A stretch of 64,000 bases of DNA from Bagarius yarrelli (taxonomy: Eukaryota > Chordata > Actinopteri > Siluriformes > Sisoridae), in the NCBI GenBank assembly GCA_005784505.1, contig VCAZ01000187.1, positions 317,501 to 381,500 on the forward strand. Direction: 5' to 3'. The notes below the pieces were generated by a model. That model made no database searches and had not been told where the DNA came from. It worked only from the letters and a program-made list of their open reading frames with translations. The translations under genes and the position numbers were made by a program. Positions 49,625-61,045 of this stretch are shown here, one piece after another (position 1 is the stretch's first letter; each line of letters opens with the position of its first letter).

Positions 49625-49630
49625 AATAAA
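49625..49630 (+). terminator. il4/13 polyadenylation signal
   Basis: AATAAA lies 101 bp after the stop codon and is followed by a T-rich segment (TTTTATTGTTTCC at about 49652). The A/T-rich 3' UTR contains TATTTAT-type AU-rich words (about 49532 and 49569), common in short-lived cytokine mRNAs. Confidence 0.7.
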
Positions 49631-49784
49631 ATATTTAAATGAATGGCGAGAATTTTATTGTTTCCTTTCAATAGCACTTGTCGTGTTTCCTTAAGCAAAC
49701 ATTTCTTTCTTATGATACACAAGTTCAAAACTTTCATACAGACAGCTATATTGAATAAAACAAAATTTTGCAAAAAAAAAATTC

Positions 49785-50340
49785 TAGAAAAGACATAACC
49801 ACACCACCAAAGAGATATAACCACATCCCCAGAGACATAGTCATATCCCTAGAAACATGATCTTACCCAAGAGTATTGGTCACAGAAAAATTCTCATTCA
49901 CAGAGACAGCCAAATTCCCAGAGAAATGGTCAGGTCCCTAAAAACATGATCACACCTATAGAAATGGTCAGGTCCCTAGAGACATCACACAAAAAGAAAA
50001 AGTCGGATCTGAATGTGACATGGTGCCCCTCTGCAGCTAAACGAGACATTTAGGGTCACTTCCTAAAAGAATTAGTCATACCCCAAGAGAACCGGCCACA
50101 CACCTATAAAAATGTTGACACCCCAAAAAAACATGGCTTCACCCCCAGAGAAATAAATAGATCCCTGTGGACTTGGGCATACTGCTTAAGACATTGTCAC
50201 AACCCAAGAGGCATGGTTATACCCCAAAAGAATTAGTCATACTCCAATAGAACTGGCTACACACCCATAGAAATGGTAATACCACAGGAGACATGGCTAC
50301 ACCACAAAAAGACATAGTCACAAACCCAAGAGGGGGCAGG
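49785..50340. repeat. Degenerate tandem repeat, unit about 18-22 bp
   Basis: Around 25 imperfect units follow the pattern AGAGACATGGTCACACCCC. Examples are CCAGAGACATAGTCATATCC, CTAAAAACATGATCACACC, AAGAGGCATGGTTATACCCC and CAGGAGACATGGCTACACCA. Units vary in length by 1-4 bp, and a non-repeat piece of about 70 bp (49985-50060) interrupts the array. It begins about 160 bp after the il4/13 polyadenylation signal. No open frame is kept through it, so it is a minisatellite, not a repeat protein. Confidence 0.85.
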
Positions 50341-50562
50341 GTGGCTCAAATGGTTAAGGTGCTGAGTTGTTACACCTCAAGAGTCGCAAAAACATAGTAA
50401 TACTTGTGGCAGTGTGTAATGGGCTTACTCTGATTTGCTGTTTTTTTTTCACATGGTAGTGACCAATTGGGATATTTAATATTAGAGCATTTAAATGTTG
50501 GGGTAGAAAGCAGTAGGACTTAGCATTTGTCATACCCGCTCCTTTTTTTTTCATCCAGTTCC

Positions 50563-51514
50563 TGGTGCCATGGTAGTCGAGGTAAGAAATAGTTTCCATG
50601 TATCGTATAGTGTATTTAACTTTTAAATAAGACGTGTTATCTTGTTGCAATTGTATTCAAGATCGTGCTGTGTGGTCGTTCATGTAGAGTTCCGGTGGGC
50701 TGCGCGTCAAGCGCTTATTGGAAGTGCCAGGTATGAAGGCTATCGTGTTAGCATGTTCGCTTTGTTTTGTACATGTAGTATGTATGTCACGATGATTTGT
50801 TTGGCAAAGGGTGCTGGAATGTTTGTGATTGTTTTTTTGTTTTACAGCCTAGCTGCAGTGCATTCGAGATCGACGGCAAGCCGTGCTGCTGTTTTTCTTA
50901 GGGTTTTTTTTGTTGTTTCCTTTCCTTTTTGAAGTGCTAACTGTAAGTGTTGTTTTTTTTTTGTTCGATTCAAGGTGGAGCGCGCCGAAGGAAGGCTAGT
51001 CATCTGGATGAGGCACGCGTGTTTGGTGCACTGGGTTTAAGCACCTTTTGATATTGTTTGCTATGCACAAAGGTTTGGCGTGAGAGCATTACTTGTCAGT
51101 TAGTTTGCCACCCCTCTGGTATATATATATTTGTGTTATAGTTGGAGTCATTTATTTTGGTTGGTGGGAATAGTACAATTTTCTTTACCATTGAGGGATT
51201 GTATTTCTTTTCTTTTTTTGTGTGTGGATGTACTTGGAGCATATGGTAAAATTATTTTAGCTTTGTTCATTTCTGTTGCTTCCTAGAATAAAGTTGTTTT
51301 TAATGACTGTTTTAGGTCTAAGCCTTTCATTCCTCCTTTTGGAATAAAATTTTTCACTTTGTAGAAAACACGTCTCTGACTTTTCATTACACCACCGAAT
51401 CTGTGGTCCTTGGGTGTAAGGGGGGAGGCTATTAGGTGGGAACGTAAGGGTTCGGTTCCTTCGGTTTATGGCCTCCAATATGGTGTTCAAGGGGGGTCTT
51501 CTACCATGGCACCA
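50563..51514. other. Segment bounded by a 14-bp inverted repeat; possible LTR/leader of the Gypsy element
   Basis: TGGTGCCATGGTAG (50563-50576) recurs in exact inverse at 51501-51514. Between them are GT/T-rich sequence and an AATAAA (about 51285), so the stretch may include the 5' LTR of the retroelement whose protease starts at about 51.65 kb. The second inverted-repeat copy contains TGGCACCA, which could be part of a primer-binding site. LTR ends and a matching 3' LTR were not found. Confidence 0.35.
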
Positions 51515-51609
51515 AGTGGGTCATTTGGTTTAGAGTTAGGGGATCTTAAAGAGATGGCAACATGATCAGCTAATCAATTGACCCAAAGTATTACCTTACT
51601 CCAGAACAG

Positions 51610-53230
51610 GGTGGGGCCTCTATTGGCTCTAGGGTTATGGGTAGTGGGAGCACCGTAGTAAAATTGATGTCTCCTTGCCTTCAGGTAGACGTATCCATGG
51701 GGGGAGTTAAGGTACCGTGTTTATTGGACACTGGCTCAGTGGTGTTCACAGTTACTGAGAGCTTCTTTTTGCAACCTGTCGGTGGCTTCAGCTTAGGGCT
51801 GCTAACAGACTAGCCATCCCTTATTTGGAGTTGGATGTATCGCTGTGTGGGAAGCTTATATCAGGTTGTGGCATACTTGTAGTGAAAGATCCACTGGGGG
51901 ATGCTAGTATTCCGGGGGTTCTTGGGATAAACATTATTAGCAAATGTTATGAACTCTTGTTTTGTCAACATAGACCTGCGTTATTTGCTAACGGTGTCCC
52001 AAACACCTGGGCCGGTGTTTCAAGCTCTTCAGCAATATCATCAGGCAGATTTTGTTGCTGCAACGTGCTCAGGCCAGTTTGCTGGTGGTCCTGTTTTATT
52101 CAAGCCTCTTGACTTTGGCTTACCTGGAGCTTTGTTTAGAGGTACAGTTTAAATTCTGTAGTAAATGTTGGTACCACTGACATTGTACTCTATGCTCGCA
52201 CCCAGTTAGGCCACCTAAGTAGTGTAAATATGGTTAGTTTGCCCAAGGGTATAGCTGAGTTGAGGACTATTGAAGTTGCTAGCTCTCTATCTAATGTAAC
52301 TTTAAGTCAAATTGATGCACTTGATTTATCTAATATGACCATTGAGGACAGCCAGAGGGTTAGGGAGTTGTTGTACAAATATCAATTAGTTTTCTCTGCC
52401 CATGAGGGTGATTTGGGCTGTACTAATTTTATATCACATGAGATTCCCTCGTTAGACAAAATCCTGGCCGTCTGAGTATGAGGCTGTTGAGGGCCCAAAT
52501 TGATCAGATGCTGGACACACAGGTTATTAGACAGAGTTGCAGCCTATATGCTTACCCCATTCTAATGGTGCGAAAAAAGAATGGCAGTCCTCGTCTTTGT
52601 GTGGACTACGTATTGCATTGCCAGACCTTTCAACCTAATTGAGGGAAGAAGTTTTTTCAAGAAGTTTTGCCAGCTTCATTGAAGCAGGATGTGCTCACCC
52701 AGTTACACCAAGATTATGGACATAAAGGGATGAGCGGACAACTGAATTGATCCGCCAGCGTTGCTTTTGGCAGGGAATAACTGCTGATGTGAAACGCTGG
52801 TGTCAAGAGTGTGAAAGGTGCCAAGTGCCTGAGGATTATAATTTTGTTGTCCATAGTTTTATGGGGCATTTGTTAGCTTTGTGACCTAATAAGATTTTAG
52901 CCTTGGATTTTACAGTCTTGGAGCCTACGCACCACGGCCTGGAGAATGTGTTGGTTATGACCTATATTTTCAGTAAAGTTAGATTAGCCATACCCACTCG
53001 GGCTCAGAGGGCCACTACTGTGGCCAGGTGCTGATGCAAGAGTGGTTCTGTAAATTCAGAGTGCCTGGCTGGCTTCATTCTGATCAGGGTTGCTGTTTTG
53101 AAAGTAGTCTTATCCAGCAATTGTGAGACGGACACGCACTACACCTTACCATCCAGCCGGTAATGGTCAATGTGAATGTTTTGACAGGACCATGCACAAC
53201 TTTGATGAGATCAGTTCAGGTGCATTAAAT
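51610..53230 (+). pseudogene. Ty3/Gypsy retrotransposon pol, broken
   Basis: The order of domains follows Ty3/Gypsy pol. The aspartic protease has the active site LLDTGS (51721-51738), and its C-terminal half (ELDVSLCGKLISGCGILVV, then PGVLGINIISKCYELLF) follows after a stop. Then comes the linker before reverse transcriptase (RVRELLYKYQLVFSAHEGD, about 52356-52412) and the start of reverse transcriptase (MLDTQVIRQSCSLYAYPI, MVRKKNGSPRLCVDY, about 52509-52610). The sequence then jumps at about 52640-52680 to the integrase zinc-finger region (LHQDYGHKGMSGQL). The palm with the YxDD site and RNase H are therefore missing. The integrase part is riddled with stops. No gag is recognised. The element sits between il4/13 and kif3a. 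Confidence 0.85.
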
Positions 53231-53545
53231 TATGTTTCAAGCTAAACTCTGCAGGAGTTTTGTGATCCCTGATTGCACTTATTTGATGTCAACCCAGTTA
53301 AATTAATCAAGTATGTACATATTTATTCATGGACTTGGCTAGGGATTGGGGATTATCAAGGTTGCTTACTAAAATCATGCTCTGAAGAGAAACCTTATTG
53401 TATGTTAATGCTACATTTGCTAGCCCCACATATATAGAAGTGTACTACCTACTGCAAAAATAAACATCTATGGGTGATTCTGGAGCAACAGCCTAGACAA
53501 GTCTATCATTAAAATACCAACTAAGGGAATATGTTTTTAAAGACT

Positions 53546-53752
53546 GTGGGAAGTGGTAGTGGAGTATTTAAGGCGTTGTGCCATTGGAGCCACTGTGCCA
53601 GAGCTAATTGGAAGATTAGGGTCTGCGCCCCAGCAAGTTGCCCCTGCTGGGCTTCTGAGCAAGACTCTTAACCCCTAATTGCTCAGTTGCATATAAGAGA
53701 GATAAGTGCAAGTCGCTCTGGATGAGGGTGTCTGCCAAATGAAGTACACGTT
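53546..53752 (+). mobile_element. tRNA-derived SINE, near full length with insertion
   Basis: It has GGGAAGTGGTAGTGGAGTAT, CTAATTGGAAGATTAGGG, CCCTGCTGGGCTTCTGAGC, TTGCTCAGTTGCATATAAG and the tail CGCTCTGGATGAGGGTGTCT. Confidence 0.8.
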
Positions 53753-53789
53753 TTTTTTTTATTTATTTGGAAACTATACTGTCAATGGT

Positions 53790-53965
53790 TGGAGCTGCTA
53801 ATTGTAAGATCGGGGTTCAATTACTAGCATCACCAAGTTACCACTGCTGGGCCTTTGAGCAAGTACCTTAACCCCCAATTGCTCACTTGTATATAAAAGA
53901 GATAAATGCAAGTCTCTCTGGATAAGGATGTCTGCCAAATGCTGTGAACATAAATGTAAAATGTG
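53790..53965 (+). mobile_element. tRNA-derived SINE, head partly lost
   Basis: GAGCTGCTAATTGTAAGATC, GGGGTTCAATTACTAGC, CCACTGCTGGGCCTTTGAGC, TATATAAAAGAGATAAATGC and the tail CTCTCTGGATAAGGATGTCT. It is immediately followed on the minus strand by a third SINE head (53966-54040), giving three neighbouring copies. Confidence 0.8.
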
Positions 53966-54490
53966 GATGCTGGGAATTAAACCCCAATCTTCTAAATAGC
54001 ATTCCAACACATTACCCATTGAGCAACCATTGCCACAGAGCTAGCACAGCTTGTACATTCAAACCAAGGCAGTGTCATTTTGGCCTATTGCTTTAAACTT
54101 TACTAATTTTTATTTAAATATATGCATTTACCCGAAGTTATTTACTGGGCTGGTTTGCTAGTTCCTGCGGTTAAGGAGTTAATTCCTTTTTGCATGTAGT
54201 TTGCTTGCTCTCCTTGTGTTTCAGGGTTTTCCTCCAAGTTTTTGGATGCTTCATGTGAAGAATTTTCGTGTTACTGTTGCCCATAGCTGGCTTACAGGTG
54301 GTGCCTTAAAAGCACCCTATATTTTTATAAATGTTCTGTGTTGTAACAAATTTAGTTTAATAGATAACCAAGCATTTGAAAAAAAAATGTATCACATTCA
54401 TTCAAATCACTTGTACATTTTTTAAGCTATTAACATTTTCTTAATTAACATCCTTAATGATTAGTATAGTGGAGCTTAAGAGGAATGCTA

Positions 54491-54496
54491 TTTATT
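54491..54496 (-). terminator. Candidate kif3a polyadenylation signal
   Basis: The minus strand reads AATAAA about 295 bp after the kif3a stop. Another weaker ATTAAA lies at 54594-54599. Which one is used cannot be told from sequence. Confidence 0.45.
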
Positions 54497-54790
54497 AGGT
54501 AATTATTTACTTACATATCACACGTCAAACATAATATTTTATATATTTTCCAATCCTCGCATAGCAAAGCAATCAGAAATATGAGGTAAATAATTTAATA
54601 AATAAAATAATACAGCATAGTAAATGTAAACAATTTAACAGCAAATAAAACTTCTTATTTTTGACTACAGTGCACGTGATAGCGGATGGAATGAAGAAAA
54701 AAAAAAACGTCCAGGTGTTTACAGCATGACACTGAACATCGTTTTTGCATTATAACTGGCCGGGATCCTGGAGTCAGACACTAATAGTGA

Positions 54791-57700
54791 TTACTGTAAC
54801 AGGTGCTCGATGGCAGTTTCGGGTCTGGATGAACGCTTCCTACAAACAAGGAGCAAATATTAGCAAAGAGGCTAAATGCATAGGATTTGATTATTCCAGC
54901 TAGTTTGTTGTAAACGCTGCAACTTTTAAACTGAGATAAAGTTTATCTTTATCATTATACACATCTTATAATCAGATTAACTCAACAGCATTGACTATAA
55001 CTATCAAATACAAATATTTAAACAATAAGTGACGCAAGAAGCTCAGGGTTCAATTCCCAGCATCACCCAAGTTGCCACTGCTGGGCCCCTGTAAGCAAGG
55101 CCCTCAACTCCAAATTGTTCAGTTGTATAAAAGAGATAAATGTAAATCGCTCTGGATAAGGACGTCTGCCAAATGCTGTAAATATAAATACCGAAAATGA
55201 ATTACACTAATTAAGTGATTCTTATAAAAATATGGTAGCTATGGTAACAAGCCATTTGTAGTTTGTTTTATCATTGTGCAGTGACTAGTTACAGTTGTGT
55301 GGCCCATGTAGTGTTTTTTTTTTTATAGTTCCAATAAAATATAGTCGCAGTTATAAATCGCTTTCAAGGCACAACAATGTTTTGTTCTATTTACATTTCT
55401 GTCATTTAGCAGATGCTCTTTTACAGTCTTCTATCTATCCTATTTCTCCAAATAAGCAGTTAAGGTTTAAGGGCCTTACAGTTTGGTGGCAAGAAAAGTG
55501 GCAGCTTAGTGTTTCTGAAATTGAAGCTATTAATCATCTGATCAGCAATCTAAACCTTTAACCACTAAACTACCACTTTTACCACACATAGGTGTGCTTA
55601 GAGCTTCTATACAAGCTGCATCGTTCGCATACTTCCCTGCAACCAGTATGCACATATATTATGTTATAAGATAAATAAGATAAGATATGATAAGAAAAGA
55701 AATGATGAGTTGTGCCTCTGCAGTGAGCCACAGCTACATTTTTATATGTGAAAAACCACAGCACTGCTTAGAGAAATGATTACTTTTTGATGAGAAAATA
55801 CTTGGAACGTATTTTAAAGCATCACAGATGCTTTTTACAATTATCTTGTAAAATCACTATTGTCGGTGCCTTTACACAGTTTGTGCAAGCGCATTGAAAG
55901 TGATAGTAAAAAGCGAGCGAGTATTCAAACACGATTTTGATACCCCACATATTGATAGTGGCTCCCCGATGACAAATTACTGACAACAAAATCACCCTAA
56001 AAACGCATTGAAATATAACAGAAATACATTTTGGTAGTCTGACACAATAGCCCCAGAATGTTGGTGTAGCAAGCCTTGTATTAAAATCAAAGGAGGAGTA
56101 AATACGAGCCTACTTTTATCGACAGTGCATTTAAATCTAAAAAAAAGCAGTGGAATAGCAAAAGTATCTGACCTGCGTCCGGTTTTGGGTCTGGCCTTGC
56201 TACTCTTTGAGGTCCTGGGCCTCTCCAGCTTCATCAACGACTGGCGCATGCTCTCCTCCGTATACGCAAGATACACGTGGGACAGATCCACCTCAAATGG
56301 CTGCAACAAATACAAACAGCATGCTTAAGAATTCTACTCTTATCATTGGTCTGTATGAAGTCTATTACAGTATTGAGTTAAAATGACACATACATCCTTT
56401 TCCTTCTTGTCCGGGACAGGAGTTTGTTTTCTCATGTTGTTGCCTGTGTAAGCCACGCATTTCTGAGGAAAGAGAGATTATAGTTTATTGCAACATGGCC
56501 GCAACGCTGGCACAATGTTTGAGACAATATTTTGGGCTCTTACCAATTGCCATTCCCCGATGTCTTCATTCCAGTGAACATAATTCTCTATCATCTCCTA
56601 CAAAACACACACCATCTGAATTTAGATTTATCGTCAAAATATCACAGGGTGTCTACAGAGTTTATCAAGTTAAATTTTAGTCTTTTTAAGACCTTTTTTA
56701 AAATTTAAGACCAAAGGGTGATTATGAAAAATTTACATGGTTGCCTCATATACATTTTCCGGCACCGTCTTCAACCCCCCTGATAATACATCATGCTGAA
56801 GTGATTTCTCATTAAACTTGCATTTACCCATTGTAGCTACTCATAATTTGACCTAGTACCTCAATTTTCTGCAATAATTATGGTGAGCAAATTTAAATGT
56901 AGGACATTTTTAGGGATGAGAGCGATTCACTTTTTGAAATAACCTTTGATGAAAGGACAATCCAGACATTTATCAAAATGTATCACATCTGGTATTTTAA
57001 ATAAAGCTTCTGTGTAATTATTTTTTGTACATAAGTTTAATATACTTGAGAAAATGTATTCAATTTTAGGCCACAAACACACTCTTGCCTACCTGATATT
57101 CCTGGGGGATAAAGCTGTCGATGATTAACATTTGCAGGCGAAGTTCTCTGCTGAGCTGGCGGATGTTTTCCAGCAGGCCGTCGATCTCTCTGTGATTTTC
57201 CTGTTGCAAATCTGCCAACTAAATTGGAAAAAAAAACCCCAAAAAAACCTTACCATCCTTCCTTGATTAAAAATTGCAAATTTGTATTCAAAAACTGTTG
57301 CTATAAATCAGAAAGACTGTGTAAATCCCAGGATTCTTATTAACAATATGCACATAATTACCATAATCACAATCAGGGCTTGGCTGATAAATAATATATC
57401 AAATCACGATAAAATTGACGTCGATAACGGCGTAGGCTCTGGACATTTTTACTTGATATGGATTAAAACCTGTTAACATTTCACCGGGACACACCACCAA
57501 GAGCCGAACATAAATTTACAAAACTGTAAAAACCCCACCTATAAAGCCACCGAGTTCAAAAATTCCAGCAAATATCATGTGGTTAAAATGCAACAAAAAT
57601 GTACTATATACATATGAAATGTACTATATAAAATGAACTATATACTATAAGACATATATATGTCGATGAACATACACAATTTGCTAATGACTGTTGAATA

Positions 57701-59064
57701 TCGATCAATTGAAAAATATGGAAAAAAAAATTATCAAGATAAAATGTTTGCCATGTCAGCCCAGCCCTACCCACAACTGCCTTCCTTTCCCCTACACAAC
57801 TCACACTGTACTTTAACTTTAATCTTACATAACACAAAAAGGAAGGACTCTTATTCGTCAGTGTATCCGATTGAAAACCGGGGGAAGTGGTGGCTCATGG
57901 TTAAGGTGTTGGATTACCAACCCGAAGGTTGTGGGTTCGATTCCCCAGCTCCGGCAAGCCACCACCGTTGGACCCCGCTGAGCAGGCCCTTAACCCCCAA
58001 TTGCTCAGCTTGTATAATAAGGAATATTGTAAGTCGCTCTGGATAAGGGCGTCTGCCAAATACTGCAAATGTAAATATTAATCTACATCTGGATATCTGT
58101 AAAGCCGCTGTGTGAAAATTTGTGTCTAAAGAGTTTTACATATGAAAGCAAATCGAACATTTACATTTCTAGCATTTGCAACTGTACACGACTAACAAGA
58201 AGGGGATTCAAACTTAATATCTTCTGATCTTCCCTCTTTGCTTTATTAGCTAACATAACTAGATTAGACTGCAAATCATTTTAAATACTTTCCTAACAAA
58301 AAAATTATAGACGATATTTTAAACTCTGATCTATTAAAACAACAAAAATGATAATCTTGTATTTTAGATTAACAAATCCAGACAAATAGGTGACTAATTC
58401 TCAAGTACATTAATAACAGGAATGTTTGGACAATAAATTGCAATGGAGGCAAAAGCTAATTTTCCGCATACCTCTGACTTTGCTGCCATCAACATGGTCC
58501 AAACTTTCTTTAACTTCTTAGTCTTTCCTTGGGCCTCCTCCTGCAAACTGTTGTATTTCTCCTCGATGTCCAAGCGTTCTTGCTATTGTAACACAACATA
58601 AATACATGTATAACAATAATCCGGAACAAAATCACTTCATTATCATTAGTTCAAGTTCAAGGAGCTTCATTGTCATTTCAACCATATATAGCAGATGCAA
58701 TACACAGAGAAATGAAACAAAGTTTCTCCAGGACCCCATGGTGCTACACAAAACACATAATTACACAAAACAACAAACAACAAAGAGCTACTGAACAGAA
58801 CAAACATAAAGTGCATGTGTGCAACCTGGTGCAGAACAGAGAGTGCAATTAACAATACAAACATTACAAAAAACAATGCAAAAAAGACAATAGAGAACAG
58901 AACAGAACGCTGTACAGAACATTCAAATAGCGCCAACCAGATTGTAAAATGTGCATGTAGGACAGGAATGTGCAAGTAAACAGCAATATTGTGCAAATGC
59001 CATTTTAAAGTGACGTTGCTTAACAAAAATGTTTTTTTTTGTTGTTTCCATCTATTTGTGTTGA

Positions 59065-59102
<38 letters not shown>

Positions 59103-59969
59103 GTTGAGGTAGTTTAGTTCTGTGTTAAGCAGCCTGATGTCTTGAGGGTTGAGTGTGTGTGCATATGTGTAGGTTGAGGGCATTAAATGTAAAATGGAAG
59201 CCAGGTAAGGAAACATACCTCTTTCTCTTCCAGTTCTCTACGGAGCTGCTCAGCTCTTTTCCGACGCTCCTCCAGCTCGTTGTTGGATTCTTCTAGAAGT
59301 TTCTCCTGCTCCTCCGCCTTGGCCAGCAAGTCAACTCCTCCAACGATTACCTTCTTCTCCAAAGCAGACAGCTTCTCAAGTAAAAGCTCGTGTTCCTGCC
59401 TGAAAATCGAATGAGACTGTTATGGTACTGACGAAATAAGGAGTCATCGATCCAACATGGCTGCTCATTACATCACTTTCTGTTCTTTAAATAATCTTAT
59501 CTGTACATACTAGTATTTCTTAGTAACATACAAAGGTTAATAATAGGGTTGTGTATTGGTTGTGTACATATCACAATACATCATGATATATTGCAATACA
59601 ATACAAATAAAATAAGTAAAACAAATAGCCAGAAATGCAACAAATACAAAGCCAGAGGTACGAAGGTGTTGTTTTTGGACATCGGAGTCAAGACAAATGC
59701 AGCATATTTTGAAATGCAATTCTATGTCAATATCTTCCAGAAATCAGTCTACACCTTCTAAACATAAAATTATGGGCCGAGAAATGTGTGTTCTGGCTCA
59801 GTCAGGACTTACTGGGCTTTGAGCAAATCTTTCTCTCTCTTCTCCAGCTCCGCACGCGCTTTGTTGCGCTCCTCTTCCTCCATGTCCAGCTTGGCCTCCA
59901 GAGCCTTTCGCTCTCTCTCAATTTTCGCCTGCATCTCCAACATCTTGTCTGGGGAGACCTTCTTTTTTC
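54791..59969 (-). CDS. kif3a: Kinesin-II motor subunit KIF3A, C-terminal half (partial, 5' end outside window)
   Basis: Eight coding exons on the minus strand, in transcript order: 59969-59813, 59399-59219, 58582-58472, 57218-57093, 56597-56544, 56462-56394, 56300-56173 and 54839-54791 (stop TAA at 54793-54791). All have GT-AG introns and matching phases. They encode 291 residues. The first exon gives [20 protein letters not shown], the start of the coiled-coil stalk that pairs with KIF3B/KIF3C. Later blocks include the stalk [20 protein letters not shown], then [49 protein letters not shown] and the basic tail [20 protein letters not shown]. These match vertebrate KIF3A closely along its whole C-terminal half (about residues 410-699 of the human protein). 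Kinesin-II carries anterograde intraflagellar transport in cilia. The motor-domain exons must lie beyond 64,000, so the next upstream intron exceeds 4 kb. The last four residues before the end differ from the mammalian form (IEHLLQ against IDSLLQ). Confidence 0.97.
55035..55192 (+). mobile_element. tRNA-derived SINE in the last kif3a intron
   Basis: GGGTTCAATTCCCAGCATCA, CCACTGCTGGGCCCCTGTAA, TTGTTCAGTTGTATAAAAGA and CGCTCTGGATAAGGACGTCT. The extreme 5' head is missing. Confidence 0.8.
55390..55582 (-). mobile_element. tRNA-derived SINE, minus strand, in the last kif3a intron
   Basis: TTTACATTTCTGTCATTTAG, CAGATGCTCTTTTACAG, AGCAGTTAAGGTTTAAGGGC and ACCTTTAACCACTAAACTAC, the reverse complement of the tail, body and head. 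Confidence 0.7.
57880..58077 (+). mobile_element. tRNA-derived SINE, best-preserved copy
   Basis: This copy has an intact A-box-like TGGCTCATGGTTAAGG and B box GGGTTCGATTCCCC, the core CCACCACCGTTGGACCCC, TTGCTCAGCTTGTATAATAA and the complete tail CGCTCTGGATAAGGGCGTCT...GCAAATGTAAAT. It gives the model for the family: a tRNA-derived head, a body with GCCC and CTCAGTTGTAT, and a LINE-like tail. It sits in a kif3a intron in the opposite orientation to the gene. Confidence 0.88.
58645..59165 (-). repeat. Interspersed repeat, probable LINE 3' end, in a kif3a intron
   Basis: It starts GTTCAAGTTCAAGGAGCTTC, followed by ATTGTCATTTCAACCATATA and TTTCTCCAGGACCCCATGG. It continues as CA/A-rich sequence and includes a GT run (59066-59100). 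The edge resembles the edge of 3' ends of fish LINEs that I recall ('ttattgtcatttcaacc'). Confidence 0.5.
59066..59100. repeat. (GT)n microsatellite
   Basis: About 17 GT units between kif3a exons, 119 bp from the exon at 59219. Confidence 0.95.
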
Positions 59970-60949
59970 CTGTCAGCAATAAAGTGAAAAAAAAAGTTCC
60001 TCGAATCTTTAACCTTTTTAAGGAAAAGTCTTGCACTACAACTCAAAAAAAAGCACATAATTTTGTCACAAACAGCTTTAGCGCATGTGCTTATTATGCA
60101 TTATGTCAAACATTATTATAAAATCTTTTTACAGGTCTAAAATAAATACAACTTAAAACACAGGAAAACATTTAAACATAAAAATCTAAATATGTAAACA
60201 CTTTTTTAAAATCCATTTATTCTAATCCTGGTGTGCACACTGCACGAGTTTGCCACGCTGTCATACCGCGCACCCCTACTATATATTTTAATTCTGAAGG
60301 CAATTCTAGTTGCCCTGTCTCTTTCTGCTCTCCTCCTGTTTGCTTGGTGTGATTGGTTTATAGGTCAATGGCAATAATATAACAATAAAATAAGAGAATA
60401 AGAAGGCTTCTTCATGCACTTTGTATGTTATGATTATAATAAAAATGGAGTCTGAAGAGCATTTTTCCAGAAATCCCGCTTGATAGGAAAATGACTGGGA
60501 TGGGATTTCCCACCAGTTTTTTCACTGAGAATGGGATGGGACATGTATGTATATCAGGCAGGGTAGGGGCGGAAGACAAAGTTCTTTGACCTCACACATT
60601 TCCAACATCCATACTCCTAACTCAGACACCCACTGCTCCACATACAGATGACAATGCCTAAAATAATGAATCACACATTTTAATATTTGTTTAAAAACAC
60701 TGCATTTATTGCAATTTTGCAAAAAAAAAAAAAAAAAAAAAACCTAAACCAGCAGGAAAAAGTGAGTGCAGCAAGCTGATGAGTGTTATGTCCTAACCCC
60801 TAATACAAGCGGTCTCACATTTACAATTTATTTAAGACGCAATTGCTGCTTAATTGCCAACTGATGTGGCTGGTCACTGAATTGATCAATTCTTCAGTTG
60901 TAATTTACACATATATTTTTAGCATTTAGTTTTTTTTTTTTAGAGTTGA

Positions 60950-61045
60950 GGGCCTTGCTCAGGGGCCCAGCTTTGACCGTTTGACAGGGGTGGGAATCAT
61001 CATATGATCTCCTGACCTTAACCACTGAGCTAACACTTCCCCTTA
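60950..61045 (-). mobile_element. tRNA-derived SINE head and body, minus strand
   Basis: GGGCCTTGCTCAGGGGCCCA, then TGACCTTAACCACTGAGCTA and ACACTTCCCC, the reverse complement of the family body and 5' end. Confidence 0.7.

Noticed and set aside
49785..50340. The tandem array as a repeat protein
   Set aside because: Unit length is not a multiple of three on average and every frame contains stops.
57880..57960. tRNA-like sequences with good A and B boxes (here and in other SINEs)
   Set aside because: They lack full cloverleaf pairing and are joined to SINE bodies; only 44506-44578 folds as a real tRNA.
57660..58046. A 128-codon plus-strand frame in a kif3a intron
   Set aside because: Its second half is the SINE at 57880-58077 and the first half is AT-rich intron sequence.
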